This document shows, one piece after another, positions 1-7,819 of a stretch of DNA of 11,092 nucleotides. The stretch covers positions 1 to 11,092 of the forward strand of contig CANJSR010000136.1 in assembly GCA_947476855.1 (NCBI GenBank), given 5' to 3'. The DNA comes from Acetobacteraceae bacterium. Its GTDB lineage: Bacteria; Pseudomonadota; Alphaproteobacteria; Acetobacterales; Acetobacteraceae. Position 1 is the first letter of the stretch, and every line of letters starts with the position of its first letter. The notes beneath the pieces were generated by a model. The model saw only the letters and a list, made by a program, of their open reading frames with translations. It searched no databases and was not told the DNA's origin. The translations under genes and the position numbers were made by a program.

Positions 1-1
1 C

Positions 2-382
2 GAGCTCGGCGGCATCTGGTTCAGCCCCCGCATGCAGCGCACCAAGGCCTCGACCGAGACGATCTACCTGCTGCTCAAGCTCGCCGCGGACGACCTGGGC
101 TACCGGCGCCTGGTGTGGAAATGCAACGCCCTCAACGCCCCCTCCAAGCGCGCCGCCGAACGGCTGGGTTTCACCTATGAGGGCCACCTGAGGAAGCACT
201 GGGTCATCAAGGGCCGCCAGCGCGACACGGACTACTACAGCATCACCGACGACGAATGGCCCCGCTGCCGGGATGCGCTGCTCGCCTGGCTGGATGCGTC
301 CAATTTTGCCCCGGACGGCACCGCCCGGCGCGGCCTCGCGGAACTGCGAGCGGCGTTGCCGGACCCTACCGCGATCGCATAG
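2..382 (+). CDS. GNAT-family N-acetyltransferase, RimJ/RimL-like (C-terminal part, 5' truncated by window edge)
   Basis: The reading frame is open from the first bases and ends with TAG at 380-382, so the gene begins upstream of the window. The first ATG inside (position 32) is not the true start: the residues before it (ELGGIWFSPR) already match the beta-strand that leads into the acetyl-CoA-binding loop. GNAT enzymes move an acetyl group from acetyl-CoA to an amine on a protein or small molecule. Visible family features are the segment LGYRRLVWKCNALNAPSKRA followed by AERLGFTYEGHLRKH, a RimJ/RimL-like core, and a C-terminal YYSITDDEW strand. The usual R/QxxGxG pyrophosphate loop reads QRTKAST, a variant I recall from a proteobacterial subgroup of these enzymes. 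About 30 residues after the core look like a loose tail. The acceptor cannot be predicted. The gene is separated by 62 bases from the RND operon and need not be related to it. Confidence 0.85.
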   Translation, partial: ELGGIWFSPRMQRTKASTETIYLLLKLAADDLGYRRLVWKCNALNAPSKRAAERLGFTYEGHLRKHWVIKGRQRDTDYYSITDDEWPRCRDALLAWLDASNFAPDGTARRGLAELRAALPDPTAIA

Positions 383-389
383 AACAGAA

Positions 390-412
390 GCAGCCGCACC
401 GTCGGCGGCTGC
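390..412 (+). other. 8-bp hairpin between the GNAT gene and the RND operon
   Basis: GCAGCCGC (390-397) and GCGGCTGC (405-412) form a perfect 8-bp stem with a 7-base loop. It lies just 3' of the GNAT stop and 33 bases before the efflux start codon. No T-run follows it, so it is not a textbook intrinsic terminator. It could slow or end GNAT transcription, or be a leader structure of the efflux mRNA. No promoter could be identified with confidence in the 62-base gap. Confidence 0.4.
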
Positions 413-433
413 CGGAAAGCGGCCCAATCAGCT

Positions 434-439
434 GGGGGA
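434..439 (+). promoter_or_regulatory. Shine-Dalgarno site of the RND membrane fusion protein
   Basis: GGGGGA lies 5 bases before the ATG at 445. It supports that start over the upstream in-frame ATG at 256, which would overlap the GNAT gene and put a long non-secretory stretch ahead of the lipoprotein signal. Confidence 0.6.
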
Positions 440-444
440 CGAGT

Positions 445-1599
445 ATGCCGATCCTGTGGGCCGCACGCGGCCGCCATGCCACCCTGGCTGTTGCCTTCGC
501 TGCTTCGTTGACGGTCGTCGGATGCAAGCCGGAGAACAAGTTCGTTGCCCCGCCCCCACCCAAGGTGATCGTCGCTCCGGCCGCACAACAGAAGATCACC
601 CGCTATGTGGAGGCGACGGGCAACCTAGCGCCGGTCAACCAGGTTGACCTCGTGGCGCGTGTCCCTGGCTTTCTGCAGGAAATCGGCTACCGGGATGGGG
701 AGATGGTGAAGCAGGGCGCCAAGCTGTTCGTCGTCGAACCGCGGCCCTATCTGAACCAGTTGCAGGAAGCGCAGGCGACCCAGGCCTCGGCCGCGGCGCA
801 GTTGAAACAGGCGGAAGCCGAGTATGTCCGGCAGTCACAGTTGGGCAAGCAGGACTTCGCCTCCCAGTCCGTCGTCGACCAGGCGCTGGCCAAGCGCGAT
901 GCGGCGCGGGCGTCGTTGCAGCAGGCGACGGCGTCGACCGAGAACGCGGCGATCCAGTACACCTATACCCAGGTCAACGCCCCCTTCGATGGCGCGGTGT
1001 CGGCCCATCTCGTCTCGATCGGAGAGTATGTCGGAGGCACCACGCCGACCCAGCTTGCCACCATCGTCCAGCGCGACCCGATCTGGGTGAACTTCTCCCT
1101 GAGCGAGCAGGACGTCCAGCGTATCCGGGAGGCGATGGCCAAGCGCGGCGTCACGGTCGTGGTGGATACCGTCCCGGTCGAGGTCGGGCTGCAGACCGAC
1201 ACCGGCTACCCCTACCAGGGCCTGCTAAACTACGTCGCCCCGGCGGTGAATGTCTCCACCGGCACCCTCGCGCTGCGCGGGCAGTTCAACAATCCCGACA
1301 ACCGCCTGCTGCCAGGCTATTTCGTGCGGGTGCGCCTGCCGTTGGGGCGCGACATCGACGCCCTGCTGGTGCCCGATGTCGCGATCGGCAGCGACCAGCT
1401 TGGCCGCTATGTCCTGGTGGTGAATGACCAGAATGTGGTGGAGCAGCGGCGCGTCACGGTCAGCGACCTGGTGGGGGAGAACCGGGTGATCGAAACCGGC
1501 CTGAAAGTCGGCGAAAAGGTGATCGTCACCGGCATCCAGCGCGCCGTTCCAGGGCAGAAGGTGGCACCCGAGACCGCGCCGCCGGCCAAGGGCGGCTGA
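445..1599 (+). CDS. RND efflux membrane fusion protein (periplasmic adaptor lipoprotein)
   Basis: This 384-residue protein is the periplasmic adaptor (HlyD/AcrA type) that links an inner-membrane RND pump to an outer-membrane channel. The N-terminus is a lipoprotein signal: a hydrophobic stretch at residues 12-25 and a lipobox VVGC with Cys27 as the lipidated residue. A proline-rich linker (35-40) follows. The lipoyl/barrel-sandwich halves lie at about 64-100 (VDLVARVPGFLQEI, DGEMVKQGAKLF) and 175-197 (VNAPFDGAVSAHLV, IGEYV). Between them, residues 101-170 form an Ala/Gln-rich coiled-coil hairpin. A beta-barrel follows (about 210-300, including FSLSEQDV and the RLLPGYFVRVRLPL motif), then a membrane-proximal domain (305-370). 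The length is normal for the family. The start at 445 is chosen from the ribosome site and the lipobox. It is followed after 6 bases by its pump gene, so co-translation is likely. Substrates cannot be inferred. Confidence 0.95.
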   Translation: MPILWAARGRHATLAVAFAASLTVVGCKPENKFVAPPPPKVIVAPAAQQKITRYVEATGNLAPVNQVDLVARVPGFLQEIGYRDGEMVKQGAKLFVVEPRPYLNQLQEAQATQASAAAQLKQAEAEYVRQSQLGKQDFASQSVVDQALAKRDAARASLQQATASTENAAIQYTYTQVNAPFDGAVSAHLVSIGEYVGGTTPTQLATIVQRDPIWVNFSLSEQDVQRIREAMAKRGVTVVVDTVPVEVGLQTDTGYPYQGLLNYVAPAVNVSTGTLALRGQFNNPDNRLLPGYFVRVRLPLGRDIDALLVPDVAIGSDQLGRYVLVVNDQNVVEQRRVTVSDLVGENRVIETGLKVGEKVIVTGIQRAVPGQKVAPETAPPAKGG

Positions 1600-1605
1600 C
1601 CGGCC

Positions 1606-4600
1606 ATGATCTCCAAATTCTTCATCAACCGCCCGGTCCTGGCCAATGTGCTGGCGATCCTGATGGTGCTGCTGGGCGCGGTATCGGTCTTCTCGTTGCC
1701 GGTCGCCCAGTATCCGAACGTGGTCCCACCAACGGTTTCCGTGACCACCCGCTACCCCGGCGCCGGGGCCACCGACGTCATGAACACCGTCGCCCTGCCG
1801 ATTGAGCAGCAGGTGAACGGCGTGGACGGCATGCTGTACATGCAGTCCACCAGCGCCTCCGACGGGTCCTATGCGCTGATCGTGACCTTCGCGATCGGCA
1901 CCGACCTCGATTTCGCCCAGGTGCTGGTGCAGAACCGGGTCTCGGCCGCGCTGTCCTCCCTGCCGATGGCGGTGCAGGCGCAGGGCGTCGTGGTGCAGAA
2001 AAAGTCGACGTCGATCCTGGAGATCGTCGCGCTGACCGGCACCTCCGCCCAGTTCGACAGCTTGTACCTGGCGAACTACGCGACGATCAGCCTGCAACCT
2101 GAAATCGCCCGTATCCCGGGCGTCGGCCAGGTGAGCATCTTCGGCGCCGGCCAGTACGCGATGCGGATCTGGATGAACCCGGATCAGTTGAAGGCCCGCG
2201 GCCTGACCACCGACGACGTGCAGAACGCGATCCAGCAGCAGAGCCAGCAGGTCGCCGCCGGCCAGCTGGGATCACCGCCCGCGCCCAAGGGCACCAATTT
2301 CCAGTATACGCTGAATATCGCCGGCCGCCTGGACCAGGCGGATGAGTTCGCCAACATCATCGTCAAGACCGGCTCGGACGGCACCGTCACCCGCGTCCGC
2401 GACATTGGCCGGGTGGAGCTCGGCGCCCAGACCTACAGCCAGACCTTCACGGTGAATGGCCAGCAGTCCGCCGGCCTCGCGATCTTCCTCACACCCAGCG
2501 CCAATGCCCTGCAGGTGGCGGAAGCGGTCAACGCCAAGATGCAGGCGCTGTCCAAGGACTTCCCCGCGGGCATGAGCTTCTCGGTCCCGTTCGATACGAC
2601 GAAGTTCGTCTCGGCCTCGATCGACGAGGTCTACCGCACGCTGATCGAGGCGGGCATCCTCGTGCTCGCGGTCATCCTGGTGTTCCTGCAGGACTGGCGC
2701 GCCACGCTGGTGCCCGCGACCACGGTGCCGGTGACGATCATCGGCGCCTTCGCCGCCATGGCCGCGCTCGGGTTCTCGGTCAATCTCTCGACGCTGTTCG
2801 CGCTCGTGCTGGCCATCGGTATCGTCGTCGATGACGCGATCGTGGTGGTCGAGGGCGCGGCGCATCAGATCGAACAGGGGCTGAGTCCGCACGATGCGGC
2901 GATCAAGGCGATGGAGCAGTTGTTCGGCCCCATCATCGGCATCACGCTCGTGCTGATGGCGGTGTTCGTCCCCTCGGCCTTCCTGCCCGGCTTGACCGGA
3001 GAGCTTTACGCCCAGTTCGCGATCGTCATCTCGGCCACCGCCCTGCTCAGTGCGATCAACGCGGCGACCTTGAAGCCGACGCAGTGCGCGCTGTGGCTGC
3101 GGGTGCCGGTGCCGCCCGAGAAGCGCAACCTGTTCTTCCGGTTCTTCAATAAGCTGTACGACCCGATCGAGCGTGCCTATGCTCGCCTGATCGGGCGCAT
3201 GGCGAGCCGCAGCGGCCTGATGGCGCTTTTTGGCGTGGCCATGATTGGCGTGGCGCTGATCGCCTTCAGCCGTGTGCCGACCGGGTTCCTGCCGCTGGAG
3301 GACCAGGGCTACCTGATGGTCAGCGTCCAGTTGCCCGACGGCGCCTCTCTGGAACGCACCAGCAAGGCGATGGCCAAGGTCTCCGACCTCGCGCTGAAGG
3401 TGCCGGGCGTTGAGTATGTCGTGTCGATCGGCGGCATGTCGGCGATCGACAACAGCGCTTCCCTCGCCAGCGCCGGTGTCGCCTATGTCACGCTCAAGGA
3501 CTGGAGCGTCCGAGGTCCGGGTGAGAACCTGCTCGCGATCTTCCAGAACCTGACCAAGGCGCTGTCGGCGGTGGATGAGGCGTCGATCCTGATCATTCCA
3601 CCCCCGGCCATCCAGGGCATCGGCAACTCTGGCGGCTTCACCATGATGGTGGAACTGCGTGACGGTTCAGGCGACCTGCAGAAGCTGGGGGACATCACCA
3701 ACGCGATCGTCGCCGCCGCGGGGACCCAGTCCGGGCTGACGCGCGTCGCGACGTCGTTCCGGTCCCAGGTGCCGCAGTTGGACGTGGAGATCGATCGCAC
3801 CAAGGCACAGACCCTGGGTGTGACGGTCGGCCAGGCCTTCCAGGGCATGGCCGCCTATCTGGGGTCGAGCTTCGTCGGCCAGATCAACAAGTTCAGCCGG
3901 ACCTTCCAGGTCTATATCCAGGCCGACCAGGATTTCCGCACGCGCGTGCAGGATATCGCCAACCTGCCGGTCAAGACATCCAGCGGGGCCATGGTGCCGC
4001 TCGGCACGCTGGCGACCGTGAAGCCGGTCGTCGGCCCTGCCCTGATCACGTTGTACAACCTCTATCCGGCCGCCACCGTCCTGGGCTCCCAGGCGCCTGG
4101 CTTCAGCAGCGGCGACGCGCTGACGCTGATGGAGCAGGTGTCCGCCGCGGCCCTGCCGCCGGGCGCTGCCACCGAGTGGTCGGCGATGTCGTATCAGGAA
4201 AAGCAGGTCGGCAATCAGCTTGTCTATACGTTCGCCCTGGCGATCCTGCTGGTCTACCTGGTCCTGGCGGGCCAGTATGAGAGCTGGTACGCGCCGATCA
4301 CCGTCGTGCTGTCGGTGCCGCTGTCGCTGCTGGGGCCGGCCTCGGTGCTGACCTTCGCGGGTCTGGACAACAACCTTTACATCCAGATCGGCCTGATCCT
4401 GCTGATCGCGCTGTCGGCCAAGAACGCCATCCTGATCGTCGAGGTGGCGCGAGAGGAACGGCTGCTGCACGGCAAGGCGATCCTGGATGCCGCGATCGCC
4501 GCCGCGCGCGCCCGGTTCCGCCCGATCGTCATGACGTCCTTCGCCTTCATCCTGGGCGTCGTGCCCTTGGTGCTGGCGACAGGCGCCGGTGCCAGCGCGC

Positions 4601-4755
4601 GGAAGTCGATCGGCGTCACGGTGTTCAGCGGCATGCTGGCGTCCACCTGCCTCGCGGTGCTGTTCGTGCCGTCGTTCTTCGTCGTGATCCAACGGTTCGA
4701 GGAATGGCTGAGCAACCGCAAGCCCAAGAAAGCCGCGGCCCTGCCGGCCGAGTAA
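1606..4755 (+). CDS. RND multidrug efflux transporter, inner-membrane permease (HAE1/AcrB family)
   Basis: At 1049 residues, this is the full length typical of AcrB-type proton-driven drug exporters, which work as trimers in the inner membrane. The first helix region reads [20 protein letters not shown], followed by the family signature LPVAQYP and the porter-domain start. Two sets of six helices flank two large periplasmic loops (about residues 30-335 and 565-870). The proton-relay residues are all present: Asp409 and Asp410 ([12 protein letters not shown], helix 4), Lys939 (SAKNAIL, helix 10), Arg970 and Thr977 ([11 protein letters not shown], helix 11). These correspond to AcrB D407, D408, K940, R971 and T978. 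The pump is therefore probably functional. A short charged tail ([13 protein letters not shown]) ends it. It starts 6 bases after the adaptor stop; a modest AAGGGCGG purine site sits at 1588-1595. No TolC-like gene follows, so the outer-membrane partner is presumably encoded elsewhere. Solvent, antibiotic or other substrates cannot be told apart. Confidence 0.97.
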   Translation: MISKFFINRPVLANVLAILMVLLGAVSVFSLPVAQYPNVVPPTVSVTTRYPGAGATDVMNTVALPIEQQVNGVDGMLYMQSTSASDGSYALIVTFAIGTDLDFAQVLVQNRVSAALSSLPMAVQAQGVVVQKKSTSILEIVALTGTSAQFDSLYLANYATISLQPEIARIPGVGQVSIFGAGQYAMRIWMNPDQLKARGLTTDDVQNAIQQQSQQVAAGQLGSPPAPKGTNFQYTLNIAGRLDQADEFANIIVKTGSDGTVTRVRDIGRVELGAQTYSQTFTVNGQQSAGLAIFLTPSANALQVAEAVNAKMQALSKDFPAGMSFSVPFDTTKFVSASIDEVYRTLIEAGILVLAVILVFLQDWRATLVPATTVPVTIIGAFAAMAALGFSVNLSTLFALVLAIGIVVDDAIVVVEGAAHQIEQGLSPHDAAIKAMEQLFGPIIGITLVLMAVFVPSAFLPGLTGELYAQFAIVISATALLSAINAATLKPTQCALWLRVPVPPEKRNLFFRFFNKLYDPIERAYARLIGRMASRSGLMALFGVAMIGVALIAFSRVPTGFLPLEDQGYLMVSVQLPDGASLERTSKAMAKVSDLALKVPGVEYVVSIGGMSAIDNSASLASAGVAYVTLKDWSVRGPGENLLAIFQNLTKALSAVDEASILIIPPPAIQGIGNSGGFTMMVELRDGSGDLQKLGDITNAIVAAAGTQSGLTRVATSFRSQVPQLDVEIDRTKAQTLGVTVGQAFQGMAAYLGSSFVGQINKFSRTFQVYIQADQDFRTRVQDIANLPVKTSSGAMVPLGTLATVKPVVGPALITLYNLYPAATVLGSQAPGFSSGDALTLMEQVSAAALPPGAATEWSAMSYQEKQVGNQLVYTFALAILLVYLVLAGQYESWYAPITVVLSVPLSLLGPASVLTFAGLDNNLYIQIGLILLIALSAKNAILIVEVAREERLLHGKAILDAAIAAARARFRPIVMTSFAFILGVVPLVLATGAGASARKSIGVTVFSGMLASTCLAVLFVPSFFVVIQRFEEWLSNRKPKKAAALPAE

Positions 4756-4764
4756 ACAGCCCAA

Positions 4765-4783
4765 GGCCGGGGCAAAGCCGGCC
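4765..4783 (+). other. Intercistronic hairpin after the RND transporter gene
   Basis: GGCCGG (4765-4770) pairs with CCGGCC (4778-4783) around a 7-base loop, inside the 49-base gap between the pump and the NHL-repeat gene. There is no T-tract, so it is more likely a processing or stability element, or a weak terminator, than a strong stop. It leaves open whether the downstream genes share the efflux transcript. Confidence 0.35.
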
Positions 4784-4790
4784 GCATAAG

Positions 4791-4799
4791 GGAAGGAAA
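4791..4799 (+). promoter_or_regulatory. Shine-Dalgarno site of the NHL-repeat gene
   Basis: GGAAGGAAA lies just before the ATG at 4805 (the GGAAGG core ends 8 bases upstream). It is one of the stronger ribosome sites in the window and fixes this start. Confidence 0.6.
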
Positions 4800-4804
4800 G
4801 CGCC

Positions 4805-5770
4805 ATGACCGTAATTCTGGGTTCCGGTGACTACCGCTACCGGGTCGAGGAAGGCTGGGGGAAGCTCCCCGACGACTGGTCATTCCATGAGGTCGGCGCG
4901 GTCGGTGTCGATCGCAACGACAACGTCTATGTCTTCAACCGCGGCGAACACCCGATGATGGTGTTCGACCGGGAGGGGAACTTCCTCCGCTCCTGGGGAG
5001 AGGGTCTGTTTCCCCGCGCGCATGGCGTCCACATGGGGCCGGACGACACGATCTGGCTGACCGATGACGGCGCCCATTGCGTCCGGCAATGCACCCTGGA
5101 CGGCAAGGTCCTGATGACCCTTGGCATCCCCGGCAAGCCCGCCCCGTTCATGAGCGGGCAGCCCTTCTGCCGCTGCACCCATACCGCCCTGTCGCCCAAG
5201 GGAGAGATCTACGTCTCGGACGGCTACGGCAACGCGCAGGTCCATAAATACGCGCCCGATGGCCGCTACATGATGTCCTGGGGACGCTGTGGCATGGCGG
5301 AGGGCGAGTTCAACCTGCCCCACAACATCCATTGCGACGCCGATGGCTGGGTCTATGTCGCCGACCGGGAGAACCACCGCATCCAGGTCTTCGACGGCAA
5401 CGGCAAGTTCGAGACGGTGTGGAACAACGTCGTCCACCGCCCCAGCGCCTTCCACATGACCAGCGGGAAATGCCCGGTCTGCTTTGTGGGAGAGGTCGGG
5501 CCCTATCTCGGCTCCAATCGTGGCTTCCCCAACCTCGGCCCGCGGGTCAGCATCCTGTCGAACACCGGCAAGGTCCTCGCGCGGCTGGGGTTTGAGGAGA
5601 ACGCCCACGGCCAGGCGCCTGGCCAGTTCATGTCGCCGCATGGGATCGCGGTCGACTCGCGCGGTGACATCTATGTCGGAGAGGTCTCGGTCGCGTCCTG
5701 GCCATCCCTGTTTCCCGGTCAGCCGCGGCCGGAGAAGCTGCGAAGCCTCCAGAAACTGGTGAAGCTCTGA
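4805..5770 (+). CDS. NHL-repeat six-bladed beta-propeller protein, cysteine-rich
   Basis: The 321-residue protein is built of NHL-type blades. Repeated units can be seen as VGVDRNDNVYVFNRGEHPMMVFDREG (33-58), HMGPDDTIWLTDDGAHCVRQCTLDG (76-100), ALSPKGEIYVSDGYGNAQVHKYAPDG (128-153), HCDADGWVYVADRENHRIQVFDGNG (176-200) and a last partial one, AVDSRGDIYVGEV (282-294). Between blades 4 and 6 there is a longer, less regular stretch (203-245). No signal peptide or membrane helix is visible, so it is predicted cytoplasmic. NHL propellers act as binding scaffolds, and the fold is shared with peptidyl-amidating lyases and SMP-30-type lactonases. I cannot assign a catalytic role. It has eight cysteines (92, 96, 122, 124, 162, 177, 223, 226), including CxC and CPVC pairs, which is unusual for a plain propeller. 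It lies 49 bases after the pump gene and just upstream of the phosphopantetheinyl transferase on the same strand. Confidence 0.88.
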   Translation: MTVILGSGDYRYRVEEGWGKLPDDWSFHEVGAVGVDRNDNVYVFNRGEHPMMVFDREGNFLRSWGEGLFPRAHGVHMGPDDTIWLTDDGAHCVRQCTLDGKVLMTLGIPGKPAPFMSGQPFCRCTHTALSPKGEIYVSDGYGNAQVHKYAPDGRYMMSWGRCGMAEGEFNLPHNIHCDADGWVYVADRENHRIQVFDGNGKFETVWNNVVHRPSAFHMTSGKCPVCFVGEVGPYLGSNRGFPNLGPRVSILSNTGKVLARLGFEENAHGQAPGQFMSPHGIAVDSRGDIYVGEVSVASWPSLFPGQPRPEKLRSLQKLVKL

Positions 5771-5814
5771 GCAAAGGCGTTCCGACGTTCCTGCATGACC
5801 TGCCGCCGGTCGAT

Positions 5815-6555
5815 GTGGCGCGGACGCTGGACCCAGCATCGGGCCTGATCGACCTGTGGTGGTATCCTTATGGGGCTACAACTGATCCGGCCCTGCTCTC
5901 TGCCCACAACGCCCTCATGACTCCCGAGGAGCGCGCTCGGCATGACCGGTTCGTGGGGGAAGGGGATCGCGCCCTGTTCCTCGCGACCCGCGCCTTGGTG
6001 CGGACGACTTTGTCCCGCTATGCTCCGGTCGCGCCGGGAGACTGGCGGTTCGGCACGCATGCGCGGGGCAAGCCGCATATCGAGGCACCCGTCACCGCGC
6101 CACCTTTGCACTTCAACCTGTCGAACACGCACGGGCTGATCGTCTGTGCGGTCAGCACGACATTCGCCGCCATGGGTGTCGATACGGAACCGGCGGATCG
6201 GCGCAGCGCGACCGTGGCGCTCGCGGACCGGTATTTCTCGCCCTCCGAGGTGGCCGCCTTGACCGCCCTGCCCGCAGATCGGCACCGGCGGCGGTTCCTG
6301 TCCTATTGGACGCTGAAGGAAAGCTACATCAAGGCCCGAGGCCTCGGGTTGGCGATCCCGCTCGATCAGTTTTCCTTCCTGCTCGACCAGGACCCGATCG
6401 GCATCGCCTTCGATCCGCGGCTGGGCGATGACGCGGCGCGGTGGCGGTTCGCGCTGATGGACGCCCGGCCGAACCACTTGGTGGCAATTGGCGCCGACAC
6501 CGGCGGAGCGGCATGGTCGTTGCGCGCCCGCCAGGTCGTGCCGTTGGTGGACTGA
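5815..6555 (+). CDS. 4'-phosphopantetheinyl transferase, Sfp type
   Basis: Sfp-type transferases move the 4'-phosphopantetheine arm from coenzyme A to a serine of carrier proteins of fatty-acid, polyketide or non-ribosomal peptide synthases; the reaction is Mg-dependent and cytoplasmic. Counting from the GTG at 5815 (246 residues), the motifs are ARGKPHI (83-89, CoA contact), FNLSNTHGLIVCAVS (100-114), GVDTEP (121-126, metal-binding Asp123 and Glu125), RYFSPSEVAAL (139-149) and FLSYWTLKESYIKARGLGL (161-179, with Trp165, Lys168, Glu169, Lys173). The length fits the two-lobed Sfp class. The usual FNLSH motif has Asn104 in place of His. The start is uncertain: GTG 5815 is the only ordinary start codon in the frame but has no clear ribosome site. 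The frame is open further upstream, and a CTG at 5767 overlapping the NHL stop, preceded by GGTGAAG, would add 16 residues. No carrier-protein synthase is in this window. Confidence 0.92.
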   Translation: MARTLDPASGLIDLWWYPYGATTDPALLSAHNALMTPEERARHDRFVGEGDRALFLATRALVRTTLSRYAPVAPGDWRFGTHARGKPHIEAPVTAPPLHFNLSNTHGLIVCAVSTTFAAMGVDTEPADRRSATVALADRYFSPSEVAALTALPADRHRRRFLSYWTLKESYIKARGLGLAIPLDQFSFLLDQDPIGIAFDPRLGDDAARWRFALMDARPNHLVAIGADTGGAAWSLRARQVVPLVD

Positions 6556-6561
6556 CGTCCG

Positions 6562-7731
6562 TTACCAGGCGGCGTCCAGCAGGACCCGCACCGTGGGCGG
6601 TCCCTCGATCTTCCTCGGGTTCGTGTGGATCCAGCGGTCATGCATCGAATTGACCGCGATCGTATCAAGCTGATCCGCCTTCACCCCCACCGCGCGCAGT
6701 GTGGCTGGCAGGCCGAGGTCGGTGATCAGTTCCGCCACCGCATCGGCCGCCTTCATGCCCGGGCGTCCCATCGCCTCGGCCACCATGACCTGGCGGGCGG
6801 CGTTCACCGGTTCGTTGAAGCGCAGGACATGCGGCAGCATGACGCAGGAGGTGTAGCCGTGCGGCACATCGGCGGTCCCGCCCAGCACATGGCCGATGCC
6901 GTGCGAGGCGCCCTTCGAGACTCCATTCTGCGACCCCATGATCGACATCCAGGCACCCAACTGGCAGTCCAGCCTCGCTTCCAGATCGGCGGGGTTGGCC
7001 TTCACCGCGCGCAGCCCGCGGGACAGCAGCCGCAGCGCGTGCATGGACGCGCCATCCGAGAACGGGGTGGCGTTGATCGAACAGATATCCTCCACCGCAT
7101 GATCGACGGCGCGGATGCCGGTCGACAGGAACAGCCACTCGGGCGTGTGAACGGTGACGGCGGGATCGAGGATCACGGCCTGCGGCATCATCAGTTCCAT
7201 GCCGTAGGATTGTTTCAGATGCCGCTCGGTGTCGGTGCAGCCGGCGAACCAGGTGAACTCCCCGGCCGAGAGCGTGGTCGGCACGGCGATAAAGCGCGCG
7301 CCTGGGGGTTTGGTGGGCGGGCGGATGGTCTTGCCCTCGGGCGAGATGGTCGCGTGGAAGGCGTCGAGCTGGCGCGGATCGGTGATGTCATTGCCGAGGC
7401 ACAGCCCGACCATCTTGGCCGCGTCGGTGATGGACCCACCGCCGACGGTGATCAGCAGATCGGCCTTGGCCGCGCGTGCCTCATTCGCCGCGGCGACCAC
7501 GTCGATACGGGGGGTATGGGCGCCGATCTTGCCGCACACGCCGGCGAGGCGGTTGCCGAGGACGCCGCGCACCTGGTCGATGACATCGGTCTCCCGCGCC
7601 AGGGTGCCACTGGCCATGACGTAGACGGCCTGCGATTGCAGCCGCTCCAGTTCGGCGGTCAGCGCGTCCTTCAGGGGGATGCCCTGGATGACCCGGTCCA
7701 TCGGCGGATAGCGGTGGATGCCTTGGAACAT
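6562..7731 (-). CDS. Iron-containing alcohol dehydrogenase / maleylacetate reductase-like oxidoreductase
   Basis: At 389 residues it has the length and order of group III (iron) alcohol dehydrogenases: an N-terminal dinucleotide-binding domain with VGGGSITDAAK (96-106) and AVPTTLSAGEFT (149-160), then an all-helical metal domain. These enzymes interconvert alcohols and aldehydes or ketones, or reduce maleylacetate, with NAD(P)(H). By alignment with FucO (Asp196, His200, His263, His277), the metal positions here are Arg207, His211 (GIRAVDHAVE), His277 (GASHGIGH) and His291 (DVPHGYTS). The three histidines are kept, but the Asp ligand is Arg. Maleylacetate reductases, which also lack that Asp, are a possible relative, as is a clade of Arg-bearing iron-ADH-like proteins I recall from fungi and bacteria. 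The start has an AGGGAG ribosome site 6 bases upstream. The gene is the last of the minus-strand block and ends 6 bases from the convergent phosphopantetheinyl transferase. The substrate is unknown. Confidence 0.9.
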   Translation of the reverse strand: MFQGIHRYPPMDRVIQGIPLKDALTAELERLQSQAVYVMASGTLARETDVIDQVRGVLGNRLAGVCGKIGAHTPRIDVVAAANEARAAKADLLITVGGGSITDAAKMVGLCLGNDITDPRQLDAFHATISPEGKTIRPPTKPPGARFIAVPTTLSAGEFTWFAGCTDTERHLKQSYGMELMMPQAVILDPAVTVHTPEWLFLSTGIRAVDHAVEDICSINATPFSDGASMHALRLLSRGLRAVKANPADLEARLDCQLGAWMSIMGSQNGVSKGASHGIGHVLGGTADVPHGYTSCVMLPHVLRFNEPVNAARQVMVAEAMGRPGMKAADAVAELITDLGLPATLRAVGVKADQLDTIAVNSMHDRWIHTNPRKIEGPPTVRVLLDAAW

Positions 7732-7737
7732 GGTTCT

Positions 7738-7743
7738 CTCCCT
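7738..7743 (-). promoter_or_regulatory. Shine-Dalgarno site of the iron-ADH-like gene
   Basis: AGGGAG on the minus strand lies 6 bases before the ATG at 7731-7729. It confirms that start. Confidence 0.55.
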
Positions 7744-7819
7744 GTGTCGGTGGGGGGTGTTCCCCGATGTTGTGCAAGATGGTGTTGGCTGACAGGCGCT
7801 GGCCTATCTGGCGGTGGCG

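Noticed and set aside
256..444. N-terminal extension of the membrane fusion protein from the ATG at 256
   Set aside because: It would overlap the GNAT gene by 127 bases and bury the lipoprotein signal. The ATG at 445 has a ribosome site and gives a proper lipobox.
3667..4806. Open frame of 379 codons on the minus strand
   Set aside because: It is antisense to the RND transporter and has Arg/Gln/His-rich composition without a domain. The same holds for the frames at 1225-2097, 2272-2892 and 4880-5839.
7732..7800. Possible promoter for the iron-ADH-like gene (TTGCAC-like -35 on the minus strand)
   Set aside because: No convincing -10 element at proper spacing; in this G+C-rich DNA a single hexamer match is not evidence.
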